Shown here piece by piece: positions 7,759-14,649 of a stretch of 64,000 nt of DNA. The notes under the pieces were generated by a model. That model searched no databases. It worked only from the letters and a program-made list of their open reading frames with translations, and was not told the DNA's origin. The position numbers and the translations under genes were made by a program. The DNA is from an uncultured Marvinbryantia sp. Its GTDB lineage: Bacteria > Bacillota > Clostridia > Lachnospirales > Lachnospiraceae. Positions within the stretch are counted from its first letter, which is position 1; every line of letters begins with the position of its first letter. The stretch is taken from assembly GCF_905201705.1 (NCBI RefSeq), contig NZ_CAJKOX010000015.1, positions 1-64,000 on the forward strand, read 5' to 3'.

Positions 7759-9331
7759 AACAATAGAGCAGGTACTGCAGCGGGATTTTGCGCTGCCTGA
7801 CGCGGTAAAGAGGGCGCAGAGCGGGGCGTTTGATAAAATCCGCGCAGAAGCGCAGGCGCGCAACGGAAAGGAAACGAAAAAGGGACGCGGGCGCAGCAGG
7901 AGAAAGGCGCTTACGGTTGCCGGTACGCTGGCGGCATCGGCCGCCGTGTTCTCCACCATCTGTATCTCCAACCCGGCGTTTGCGGCAAATATTCCGCTGG
8001 TGGGACATGTATTTGCAGAAATCGGCAGTTCTCTTGGTTTTTCCGGCGATTATGAAAAATACGCGACATCGCTTCAGGAAGCGGAGAGCGGCGCCGCAGC
8101 GGAAGAGCAGACCGCGTCCGCAGTTGACGGACAGACAGCGCCTGCCGGAGCAGAAGCTGCGGCGACCGGTGCAGACGGCAGCTACAGCCAGACCTTTAAC
8201 GGCGTTACGGTTACTCTTTCCGAGGTTTACTGCAATGACATGTCTTTAAATGTGGCGCTGGTTGTCCGGTCGGAGGAAGGCTTCCCCGACATCAGCAAAG
8301 ATGAGGACGGAAATGCCTACCTGTATCTGAGGAACGGCACGCTTCTTACAGACTACTATCCGGAAGCAGTCGTCATCGCAGAGCCGGTAGAAGGAAGACT
8401 GACGGATGAGCATACCTTTGCCGGAGTTATGCGCTTTGACCTGAGCGATACCACAGAATCTGTTCAGGACGAGTATTTTGAAGCCCAGAATGATTTCTTT
8501 GCGGCGCAGCTTGGCATCAGCAGAGAGGAGCTGGATACTGCGGCGTCCGATGTATATGACCGGTTGAGAGAAATTCTTGGCACGGATGTGCTGAGTGCTT
8601 CTGTAATAGCATCTGCCGGCGGACCGGACATAAAAGATTACACAACTTATTATGAGGTTCCGGAGGATTTCTCTGTCACGCTGAAATTTGATAAGGTCGT
8701 TGCCGACCTGGCGGAGGCCTCCCTTCCTGCAATGCCGCAGGAGCTGGTAGATGAATATAATGCTGCTCTGGCGGAGCATGGTCTGGATATCGATGACTAT
8801 GAGAATTTCACGGAGGAAGAAAAACAGATTGAGCACCAGCTATTTGAAGAGCAGCAGCGGAAGTATGACGAGCTTTACCCGGATGCCGGAATATTCCCGA
8901 ACCGCTACGAAAACTGGTGGAAGGAGGGCGAATGGGATTTCACCTTCGGAGTAACGAAAAATACGGCTGATTCACAGGTGCTGGAAATCAATGATTTCGA
9001 TGAGAGCGGACTTGGCGTGACCAGGGTTACAAAAACGCCGTTTGAGATTGTCATAGAAATGCAGAGTCCGGCGGAGAGCTCTTCTCCCTCCGGAATGGGA
9101 TATTTCCTGACGGCTCTGGATGAAAATGGAAAGCAGCTTCCCTATGGTTCCGGTGGAACTACGAATACGTTTGCGGTGCAGGGGCAGGAAATCAGCCGGA
9201 TAGATGTATATATCTGTGACTTTGAGGAATACATGAGCTCAAAAGGACAGCTCCTGTCCGGCGAAGGCGCGGATAACAGGGCATTGCTGGATGAAATGGC
9301 GCTGTATCATAAAGAAATTGTATTTGAGTAG
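7712..9331 (+). CDS. DUF4179 protein, probable membrane-bound anti-sigma partner
   Basis: A 539-residue protein. Residues 1-65 are cytosolic and charged, residues about 70-95 form one membrane helix, and next comes NPAFAANIPLVGHVFAEIG, the signature of DUF4179 proteins, which are encoded next to ECF sigma factors in Clostridia and Bacilli and are thought to hold them at the membrane. The remainder is a long outside domain, with an Ala/Glu/Thr-rich linker near residues 115-150. The ATG at 7712 follows AAAGGAGAAGG; longer reading to 7604 is only overlap with the sigma gene. If the sigma factor is truly broken, this protein lacks its target. Confidence 0.75.
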   Translation: MNRQSDFTSSETRLDKTIEQVLQRDFALPDAVKRAQSGAFDKIRAEAQARNGKETKKGRGRSRRKALTVAGTLAASAAVFSTICISNPAFAANIPLVGHVFAEIGSSLGFSGDYEKYATSLQEAESGAAAEEQTASAVDGQTAPAGAEAAATGADGSYSQTFNGVTVTLSEVYCNDMSLNVALVVRSEEGFPDISKDEDGNAYLYLRNGTLLTDYYPEAVVIAEPVEGRLTDEHTFAGVMRFDLSDTTESVQDEYFEAQNDFFAAQLGISREELDTAASDVYDRLREILGTDVLSASVIASAGGPDIKDYTTYYEVPEDFSVTLKFDKVVADLAEASLPAMPQELVDEYNAALAEHGLDIDDYENFTEEEKQIEHQLFEEQQRKYDELYPDAGIFPNRYENWWKEGEWDFTFGVTKNTADSQVLEINDFDESGLGVTRVTKTPFEIVIEMQSPAESSSPSGMGYFLTALDENGKQLPYGSGGTTNTFAVQGQEISRIDVYICDFEEYMSSKGQLLSGEGADNRALLDEMALYHKEIVFE

Positions 9332-9334
9332 TCC

Positions 9335-9363
9335 TTTACAGCATCCCGGAAATCCGGTATAGT
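9335..9363 (+). promoter_or_regulatory. Promoter of the DUF1294 gene
   Basis: TTTACA (9335-9340) and TATAGT (9358-9363) are separated by 17 bases, directly after the DUF4179 stop. The transcript would begin at about 9370, exactly where a long hairpin begins. Confidence 0.6.
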
Positions 9364-9369
9364 ATAAGA

Positions 9370-9415
9370 CGGATGCGCGCCTCCGGCAGAGAATGAATCC
9401 GGCGGCGCGCATCCG
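9370..9415 (+). other. Long GC-rich hairpin in the DUF1294 leader
   Basis: CGGATGCGCGCC (9370-9381) pairs perfectly with GGCGCGCATCCG (9404-9415). After one mismatch, CCGG (9383-9386) pairs with CCGG (9399-9402), leaving a 12-base loop. There is no T run after it. It may protect the 5' end of the mRNA, or act as a terminator for the upstream gene that does not depend on a T run. Confidence 0.55.
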
Positions 9416-9454
9416 CATCTGCATTGCAAAAATCTGCACGGGAGGAAAAACGGA

Positions 9455-9793
9455 ATGCTGAATTATATTGTTCTTATCTATCTTGCCGCTGTCAATCTGC
9501 TTGCTTTTGGCACATTCGGACTGGATAAATACCGGGCGGTAAAAGGAAAATGGCGCGTGCCGGAGCGCAGATTATTTCTGCTTGCAGCGGCGGGCGGCTC
9601 CGTGGGAGCGCTGCTCGGCATGTATGTGTTTCATCACAAAACACAAAAGCCGAAATTCACCATCGGAATCCCGCTGATCCTGGCGGCGCAGCTTCTTATC
9701 ATCTGTGTTTCTTTCACGCAGGCAGCAGCTTTTCACAATTGTGAAAAAGCAATTGACAAACAGGCGTGCACAGACTATACTATAAGTGTGTAA
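9455..9793 (+). CDS. DUF1294 family small membrane protein
   Basis: A 112-residue protein of the DUF1294/YsdA-like family. The hallmark segments are visible: FGLDKYRAVKGKWRVPERRLF near residues 22-42 and GGSVGALLGMYVFHHKTQKPKF near 47-68. There are about three membrane helices (residues 3-22, 40-60, 70-90). The ATG is preceded by GGGAGG. Function is unknown. Its last 60 bases hold both a 16-base palindrome and the promoter of the downstream riboswitch RNA, so coding and control sequence overlap. Confidence 0.8.
   Translation: MLNYIVLIYLAAVNLLAFGTFGLDKYRAVKGKWRVPERRLFLLAAAGGSVGALLGMYVFHHKTQKPKFTIGIPLILAAQLLIICVSFTQAAAFHNCEKAIDKQACTDYTISV
9731..9746. promoter_or_regulatory. 16-base perfect palindrome upstream of the riboswitch promoter
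   Basis: TTTCACAATTGTGAAA is perfectly self-complementary, lies inside the DUF1294 gene and ends 6 bases before the -35 box at 9753. The half TTTCACAA/TTGTGAAA is the half-site known for Rex repressors, but the two halves are in reversed (everted) order. It may be an operator for the RNA that starts just after it. Confidence 0.4.
9753..9781 (+). promoter_or_regulatory. Strong sigma-A promoter of the cobalamin riboswitch RNA
   Basis: TTGACA (9753-9758, full consensus) and TATACT (9776-9781) with a 17-base spacer. It overlaps the 3' end of the DUF1294 gene. Transcription should begin near 9788, some 17 bases before the first helix of the riboswitch. Confidence 0.75.
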
Positions 9794-9804
9794 TTGATAA
9801 TTGC

Positions 9805-9978
9805 TGTATCAAGTGCAGAGCGGTCGTACATACTGCTTTGAAGAGGGAATTGGGTGAGAATCCCAAACGAACCGGTCACTGTGATCAGGGAGCAGACTCC
9901 AATATGTCATTGTGCCACCCATGGCGCGAGAAGGCGGAGCGAGCGCAGACCTGTCAGCCAGGAAACCTGCTTGATACA
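9805..9978 (+). ncRNA. Cobalamin (vitamin B12) riboswitch aptamer
   Basis: The closing helix P1 is TGTATCAAG (9805-9813) with CTTGATACA (9970-9978), nine perfect pairs. Inside are the conserved core blocks of the family in order: GAGGGAAT...GGGTGAGAATCCC (9843-9864), CACTGTGA (9877-9884), GAGAAGGC (9928-9935), and the B12 box AGCCAGGAAACCTGC (9956-9970). These RNAs bind adenosylcobalamin or a related form and usually shut off transport or synthesis genes placed directly after them. No such gene follows: the transcript runs to a terminator at 10171-10202 with no supported reading frame. The hydrogenase operon after that has its own promoter. Confidence 0.9.
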
Positions 9979-10170
9979 TGAGATGTGCTCCAGGAGACAG
10001 CGCAACATCCAACCAAGCCGTATCCGCGGTTTGTGATCGTGACTGTATGGGTGAACAGTTACTTTTTTATTTGGAAATCTCAAGGCAACGAGACTACACA
10101 ATATAATACCTCCTTCATACCGTCCGATGCAGAAAAATGCTGACATTTTCTGCAGCAAACGGAATGGGTT
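9979..10170 (+). ncRNA. Structured RNA between the riboswitch and its terminator, no ORF
   Basis: These 190 bases carry no rightward frame with a ribosome site. They hold a loose palindrome at 10039-10062 (GTGACTGT...ACAGTTAC), a small TCTC/GAGA hairpin (10079-10094), an apparently unpaired ACCTCCTT (10108-10115) that is the exact complement of a strong Shine-Dalgarno sequence, and a long hairpin TGCAGAAAAATG/CATTTTCTGCA (10128-10154) just before the terminator. Hairpins flanking an exposed C/U-rich block are what a small RNA pairing with ribosome sites would look like. The other reading is a 5' leader whose gene has been lost. Confidence 0.5.
10039..10062. repeat. Palindromic element, weak copy 3
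   Basis: GTGACTGT (10039-10046) and ACAGTTAC (10055-10062) pair at 7 of 8 positions and share the TGGGTGAACAGT-like right arm with the elements at 1495 and 4208. The centre is shorter (8 bases). It lies within the riboswitch transcript. Confidence 0.35.
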
Positions 10171-10202
10171 TCCCGGCAAGATCGCTTGCCGGGATTTTTT
10201 TT
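10171..10202 (+). terminator. Strong intrinsic terminator of the riboswitch RNA
   Basis: TCCCGGCAAG (10171-10180) and CTTGCCGGGA (10185-10194) form ten perfect pairs around an ATCG loop, followed by eight T (10195-10202). I found no upstream segment complementary to either arm that would act as an antiterminator, so it does not look like a switch under control of the aptamer, though a full fold would be needed to be sure. Confidence 0.85.
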
Positions 10203-10237
10203 GTTAAATTAATATCTATGCCGTTAAATTAATATCT
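10203..10237 (+). promoter_or_regulatory. Tandem direct repeat upstream of the hydrogenase promoter
   Basis: GTTAAATTAATATCT occurs twice without mismatch, at 10203-10217 and 10223-10237, 20 bases apart (about two helical turns), ending 5 bases before the -35 box. The position suits an activator bound side by side on one face of the DNA, or an AT-rich UP element. The TTGTTAA start of the first copy resembles a Clostridia Rex half-site but no matching right half follows. Confidence 0.55.
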
Positions 10238-10241
10238 TTTG

Positions 10242-10270
10242 TTGTAATCATACACATAAAATGGTATTAT
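10242..10270 (+). promoter_or_regulatory. Promoter of the hydrogenase operon
   Basis: TTGTAA (10242-10247) and TATTAT (10265-10270) with a 17-base spacer. The transcript would begin near 10277, about 40 bases before the first start codon, leaving the upstream terminator and riboswitch outside this mRNA. Confidence 0.6.
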
Positions 10271-10317
10271 GAAGAAAATAAATTGTGCAAAATATATAAT
10301 ACAAAGGAGGACGAAAG

Positions 10318-10800
10318 ATGCTAGACCAGACTTTTTATCAAAAAGCGGATGAGATCATCGCGTTCTATGGTAAAAAACCAGCCTCACTGATCCCGATTAT
10401 GCAGGACATCCAGGGAGCGTACCGTTATCTTCCCGGAGAACTTCTCACGTATGTTGCAGGTCAGATCGGTATCACAGAAGCAAAGGCATTCAGCGTCGCC
10501 ACCTTTTATGAAAACTTTTCCTTTGAGCCGAAGGGAAAATATGTCATTAAGGTCTGCGACGGGACGGCATGCCATGTGCGGAAATCGGCGCCGATCCTGG
10601 AAGCATTTCAGAAAGAGCTTGGGCTGAGCGCGAAAAAACACACCACGGACGACATGATGTTTACGGTGGAGACCGTTTCCTGCCTCGGCGCATGCGGGCT
10701 TGCGCCGACGGTGATGGTAAACGAGGACGTGCATCCGAAAATGACACCGGAAAAAGCAATTGGTTTAATACGGGAATTGAGAGGTGACAAGCATGATTGA
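10318..10800 (+). CDS. hydC: NuoE/HydC-like [2Fe-2S] subunit of the electron-bifurcating hydrogenase
   Basis: A 160-residue thioredoxin-fold [2Fe-2S] protein of the NuoE/HndA family. The four cluster cysteines are in CDGTACH (near residues 81-87) and in SCLGACG (near 120-126), the usual C-x4-C plus C-x3-C spacing. The N-terminal helical part (YGKKPASLIPIMQDIQ, YLPGELLTYVAGQI) is typical. The start is set by AAAGGAGG 9 bases upstream. It is the first gene of a three-gene operon: the next gene overlaps it by 8 bases. In HydABC enzymes this subunit passes electrons between the NAD-binding subunit and the hydrogenase. Confidence 0.9.
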   Translation: MLDQTFYQKADEIIAFYGKKPASLIPIMQDIQGAYRYLPGELLTYVAGQIGITEAKAFSVATFYENFSFEPKGKYVIKVCDGTACHVRKSAPILEAFQKELGLSAKKHTTDDMMFTVETVSCLGACGLAPTVMVNEDVHPKMTPEKAIGLIRELRGDKHD

Positions 10801-12673
10801 AAACAGAGAAGCTTTGATGCAGGCAAGTGAAGCCGCAAAACAGGAAATTGCCTCTTATGACTGCCGGATTCTCGTCTGTTCCGGCACCGGCTGCATCGCG
10901 ACCGGTTCCCAGAAAATATACGAGGAGTTTTTAAAGATCGCAAAGGATGAGCCGGGTGTGCGGATTGATTTTACGCCCCATGATGAAAATACACATGTCG
11001 GCGTGAAAAAGACCGGCTGCCAGGGCGTCTGCGAGCTTGGTCCCTTGGTGCGTATCCAGAAGGGCAGCCAGGTAGTGCAGTATACAAAGGTACAGATTTC
11101 CGATTGTAAGGAAATTTTTGAGCGCTCCGTAAAAGGCGACGGTATCGTGGAGAGCCTGCTTTACAAACAGAATGGTATATCCTACAAAAGCCCCGATGAA
11201 ATTCCGTTTATCGCGAAGCAGACGCGCATCGTTCTGGAAAACTGCGGCAAATTTGACGCGGAATCCTTCGATGAATATCTGGCGAGCGGCGGCTTTTCGG
11301 CGTTCCAGAAGGCACTGTTTGAGATGACGCCGGACGAAGTGGTCGACGTGGTCGACAGATCCGGGCTGCGCGGGCGCGGGGGCGGAGGCTTCCCCACCGG
11401 CAGAAAATGGAAACAGGTAGCGCGGCAGGCGGAAAAGGAGCGCTATGTGGTCTGCAACGGCGATGAGGGCGACCCCGGTGCATTCATGGACGGCTCTGTG
11501 ATGGAGGGCGATCCCTATAAGCTGATCGAGGGTATGATGATCGCAGGCTACGCGGTCGGCTCGGAAAACGGCTATATCTATGTGCGTGCCGAATACCCAA
11601 TGTCGGTGGCAAGGCTGAAACATGCGATCGCCGAGCTGGAAGCAAGGCATATGCTTGGCGATAATATCCTTGGCACAGACTTTTCTTTCCATATGCATAT
11701 CAACCGCGGCGCGGGCGCATTTGTGTGCGGCGAGGGCAGCGCGCTGACGGCTTCGATCGAAGGAAACCGCGGTATGCCGCGTGTAAAACCGCCCAGAACC
11801 GTAGAAAAGGGGCTTTGGGCAAAACCGACTGTCTTAAATAACGTGGAAACCTATGCGAATGTCCCGAAAATCGTACTGGAGGGCGCCAATTGGTACCGCA
11901 GCATCGGCACGGAAGGCACGCCGGGAACAAAAACGTTCTCGCTGACCGGCTCCATCCAGAATACCGGTCTGATCGAGGTGCCGATGGGCACGACGCTGCG
12001 CGAGATCATCTTCGATATCGGCGGCGGCTTAAAGGACGGCGGCACCTTTAAAGCGGTGCAGATCGGAGGTCCTTCCGGCGGCTGTCTGACGGAGCAGCAC
12101 CTGGATGTGCCGCTCGACTTTGAATCCATCAAAAAATATGGCGCGATCGTCGGCAGCGGCGGTCTGGTTGTTATGGACGACCACACCTGCATGGTTGAGG
12201 TGGCAAGATTCTTTATGAGCTTTACGCAGCGCGAATCCTGCGGAAAATGCGTACCATGCCGCGAGGGCACCAAGCGTATGCTGGAGATTCTCGAAAAAAT
12301 TGTGGCTGGCAAGGGCGAGCTGGAGGATCTGGACCGCCTGGAGGAGTTTGCCGAGATGGTGAAGAATATGGCGCTGTGCGGTCTTGGAAAGAGCGCGCCG
12401 CTCCCGGTACTTAGTACCCTGCGTACCTTCCGCGAGGAGTATGAGGAACATATTGTGGACAAAAAATGTAAGGCGAAGGTCTGCCAGGCAATGCGCCGCT
12501 TTGTGATCAACCCGGAATACTGCAAGGGCTGCGGAAAGTGCGCGAAGAATTGTCCGGTCGGAGCGATCACCGGCGTTCGCAAGGAATGCTATCATATTGA
12601 TCCAAATATCTGTATTAAGTGTTCAGCTTGTAAGGACAACTGTGCATTTGATGCCATTTATGTTGAAGCGTAG
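10793..12673 (+). CDS. hydB: NuoF-like NADH/FMN subunit of the electron-bifurcating hydrogenase
   Basis: A 626-residue flavoprotein. An N-terminal thioredoxin-like [2Fe-2S] domain (CSGTGC...CQGVC, residues 27-85) is followed by the NuoF core with the FMN/NADH motif GLRGRGGGGFPTGRKW and GDEGDPGAFMD, then the [4Fe-4S] motif ESCGKCVPCREGTKRM, and a C-terminal two-cluster ferredoxin domain (CKGCGKCAKNCPVG, CIKCSACKDNCAF). This order and length are those of HydB in trimeric bifurcating hydrogenases and of HndC. The ATG at 10793 follows GAGAGGTG; a GTG at 10784 is also possible. It binds NAD(H) and splits or joins electrons from NADH and reduced ferredoxin. Confidence 0.92.
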   Translation: MIENREALMQASEAAKQEIASYDCRILVCSGTGCIATGSQKIYEEFLKIAKDEPGVRIDFTPHDENTHVGVKKTGCQGVCELGPLVRIQKGSQVVQYTKVQISDCKEIFERSVKGDGIVESLLYKQNGISYKSPDEIPFIAKQTRIVLENCGKFDAESFDEYLASGGFSAFQKALFEMTPDEVVDVVDRSGLRGRGGGGFPTGRKWKQVARQAEKERYVVCNGDEGDPGAFMDGSVMEGDPYKLIEGMMIAGYAVGSENGYIYVRAEYPMSVARLKHAIAELEARHMLGDNILGTDFSFHMHINRGAGAFVCGEGSALTASIEGNRGMPRVKPPRTVEKGLWAKPTVLNNVETYANVPKIVLEGANWYRSIGTEGTPGTKTFSLTGSIQNTGLIEVPMGTTLREIIFDIGGGLKDGGTFKAVQIGGPSGGCLTEQHLDVPLDFESIKKYGAIVGSGGLVVMDDHTCMVEVARFFMSFTQRESCGKCVPCREGTKRMLEILEKIVAGKGELEDLDRLEEFAEMVKNMALCGLGKSAPLPVLSTLRTFREEYEEHIVDKKCKAKVCQAMRRFVINPEYCKGCGKCAKNCPVGAITGVRKECYHIDPNICIKCSACKDNCAFDAIYVEA

Positions 12674-12685
12674 GGAGGAACGAAT

Positions 12686-14383
12686 ATGGGAACCATGATA
12701 ATTGACGGTAGAAAAGTAACTTTTACCGATGAAAAGAATGTCCTGTCCGTTATCCGCAATGCAGGCATCGACATTCCGACACTTTGCTATCATTCCGAGC
12801 TTTCCACGTTCGGCGCCTGTCGCCTCTGTACGGTGGAGGACGACCGCGGAAGAACGTTTGCTTCCTGCTCGGAGGAACCAAGAGACGGTATGGTGATCTT
12901 TACCAACACCGGAAAACTGCGGAAATACCGCAAGCTGATCATCGAGCTTCTGCTTGCCGCACACTGCCGCGACTGTCTGACCTGCGAAAAGAGCGGGGAC
13001 TGCAATCTGCAGACGCTGGCGAAACGCTTCGGCGTGATGGAGGTGCGTTTTGACAACTATAAAGAACGACGTCCTTTGGATTTCAGCTCGCCGTCGATCG
13101 TGCGGGATCCGAATAAATGTATTCTCTGCGGAAACTGCGTGCGCGTCTGCGAGGAGCTGCAGGGCGTCGGCGCGCTCGGCTTTGCACACCGCGGCTCGGA
13201 TGCGATGGTGATGCCGGCGTTCGACCGGGAGATCGCGACGACGGACTGCGTAAACTGTGGACAGTGCCGCATTTTCTGTCCGACGGGTGCGATCAGTATC
13301 CGTCACAACCGCGGCGAGGTCTGGGATGCGCTTGCTGATCCGGATACACGCGTGGTGGCGCAGGTTGCCCCGGCAGTGCGTGTGGCGGTCGGCGACGCGT
13401 TCGGGCTGCCGAAGGGTAGGAGCGTAATGGGGAAAATTGTGAACGTGCTGCACCGCATGGGCTTTGACGAGGTATACGATACCACCTTCAGCGCGGATCT
13501 CACCATTATGGAGGAATCCGCCGAGTTTCTCGACAGAGTACAGAACGGCGGAAAGCTGCCGCTTCTTACCTCCTGCTGCCCGGCGTGGGTAAAATTTGTG
13601 GGCGACCAGTTCCCTGAATTTGAGGAGAACGTGTCGACCTGCCGTTCCCCGCAGGGAATGCTCTCCGCGGTCGTGAAGGAATATTTCCGCGATCCGGCAA
13701 ACAGCGGTGGCAAAAAGACGGTGATGGTATCCATCATGCCATGTACGGCGAAAAAAATGGAAGCGAACCGCGAAAACAGCTACACGAAGGGCGAAAAAGA
13801 CACCGATTTCGTTCTGACGACCACAGAGCTGATCGACATGATCCGAACGACCGGCATCGACTTTGCGGAGCTGGAGCCGGAGTCCTCCGACATTCCGTTT
13901 GGCTTCGGTTCGGGCGGCGGCGTCATCTTTGGCGTGACAGGAGGCGTAACGGAGGCGGTCATCCGCCGACTGGCGCCGGATCACACGAAGGAGACATTCC
14001 AGGCGATCGCTGAGTGCGGCGTGCGCCAGGAGGGATTTATCCGTGAATTTTCTGTTCCGTACAATGGCATGGAAATCAAAATCTGTGTGGCGAGCGGACT
14101 TGCAAATGCCCGCACCGTGATGGAGCAGGTGAAGAGCGGCGAGAAGGAATACCATCTGATCGAGATCATGGCATGCCGCCGCGGATGCGTCATGGGCGGC
14201 GGTCAGCCGCGGCTTGCCGGAAAGCGCACAAAAGCGGCGCGCACTGCCGGTATTTACCGCGCAGATAGTGTTTCCGTCATCAAGAAGTGCGACGAAAATC
14301 CGATGATCACCTCCCTGTACGAAGGATTTTTAAAGGGCAGGGAGCACGAGCTGCTGCATAATCACAGCTTCTGTGCGAAATAA
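12686..14383 (+). CDS. hydA: [FeFe]-hydrogenase catalytic subunit
   Basis: A 565-residue group A [FeFe]-hydrogenase. In order: a [2Fe-2S] plant-ferredoxin-type domain (1-75), a His/Cys [4Fe-4S] site (HCRDCLTCEKSGDC), two [4Fe-4S] motifs (CILCGNCVRVCEE, CVNCGQCRIFCP), and the H-cluster domain with L1 TSCCPAW (295-301), L2 MPCTAKK (351-357) and L3 EIMACRRGC...GGGQP (493-508). All H-cluster cysteines are present. L3 has Arg-Arg where many enzymes have Pro-Gly. With HydC and HydB it should make or use H2 while coupling NADH and ferredoxin. Maturases HydE, HydF and HydG are not in the window. A 12-base gap separates it from hydB. Confidence 0.95.
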   Translation: MGTMIIDGRKVTFTDEKNVLSVIRNAGIDIPTLCYHSELSTFGACRLCTVEDDRGRTFASCSEEPRDGMVIFTNTGKLRKYRKLIIELLLAAHCRDCLTCEKSGDCNLQTLAKRFGVMEVRFDNYKERRPLDFSSPSIVRDPNKCILCGNCVRVCEELQGVGALGFAHRGSDAMVMPAFDREIATTDCVNCGQCRIFCPTGAISIRHNRGEVWDALADPDTRVVAQVAPAVRVAVGDAFGLPKGRSVMGKIVNVLHRMGFDEVYDTTFSADLTIMEESAEFLDRVQNGGKLPLLTSCCPAWVKFVGDQFPEFEENVSTCRSPQGMLSAVVKEYFRDPANSGGKKTVMVSIMPCTAKKMEANRENSYTKGEKDTDFVLTTTELIDMIRTTGIDFAELEPESSDIPFGFGSGGGVIFGVTGGVTEAVIRRLAPDHTKETFQAIAECGVRQEGFIREFSVPYNGMEIKICVASGLANARTVMEQVKSGEKEYHLIEIMACRRGCVMGGGQPRLAGKRTKAARTAGIYRADSVSVIKKCDENPMITSLYEGFLKGREHELLHNHSFCAK

Positions 14384-14415
14384 ATGTAGTAAAAAGATCA
14401 GGATTGGCACATATG

Positions 14416-14453
14416 AGGCAGGAAATCCGGAAAACGGACTCCTGCCTTTGTCT
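14416..14453 (+). terminator. Terminator of the hydrogenase operon
   Basis: AGGCAGGA (14416-14423) pairs with TCCTGCCT (14440-14447), with an inner CCG/CGG stem, followed by the short T-rich TTTGTCT. A second inverted repeat, TGCCTTTGTC (14443-14452) with GACAAAGGCA (14473-14482), shares its right side and runs into the next promoter. Confidence 0.6.
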
Positions 14454-14470
14454 ATGCGATTAGTTTTTCA

Positions 14471-14499
14471 TTGACAAAGGCAGGTCTGAGTGATAATAT
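14471..14499 (+). promoter_or_regulatory. Promoter of the ketopantoate-reductase-like gene
   Basis: TTGACA (14471-14476) and TAATAT (14494-14499) with a 17-base spacer. The start point, about 14506, coincides with the palindrome at 14507-14524. Confidence 0.7.
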
Positions 14500-14506
14500 G
14501 ATTAGC

Positions 14507-14524
14507 GGTTAGCAAATACTAACC
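14507..14524. promoter_or_regulatory. Operator-like palindrome over the transcription start
   Basis: GGTTAG (14507-14512) and CTAACC (14519-14524) are exact reverse complements around six bases. The site begins at the predicted +1, an ideal place for a TetR- or MarR-type repressor. No such regulator gene is adjacent in the window. Confidence 0.55.
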
Positions 14525-14649
14525 ACAAGAGCTTTCCACTTGTGCGCTTGGACAGGAATAAGCTAAAAAAACACTTAAACATGTCTGCCTGGCTCGCTGC
14601 TGGCGGAAATAAAATTGTTGTGCTGAAGAAAGAAGAGGGAGAAGCTGCT

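Noticed and set aside
9907..10179. Leftward frame of 90 codons across the riboswitch, with AAGGAGG before a TTG
   Set aside because: It is antisense to a conserved RNA whose bases are fixed by structure, and the peptide resembles no family. The AAGGAGG is better read as the complement of the ACCTCCTT block on the RNA strand.
10171..10202. Terminator as the switching part of the riboswitch controlling hydCBA
   Set aside because: It lies 190 bases from the aptamer, no antiterminator strand is seen, and hydCBA has its own promoter after it. Kept as an alternative only.
10203..10222. Rex operator at TTGTTAAATTAATATC
   Set aside because: Only the left half matches the Clostridia Rex form; the expected TTAACAA right half is missing. 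The exact direct repeat is the stronger pattern.
12623..14155. 510-codon leftward frame opposite hydA
   Set aside because: Long antisense frames are common in GC-richer coding DNA; the rightward frame has every H-cluster and ferredoxin motif. Similar long leftward frames opposite nfnB, mutS and phoH-DUF3048 were dropped for the same reason.
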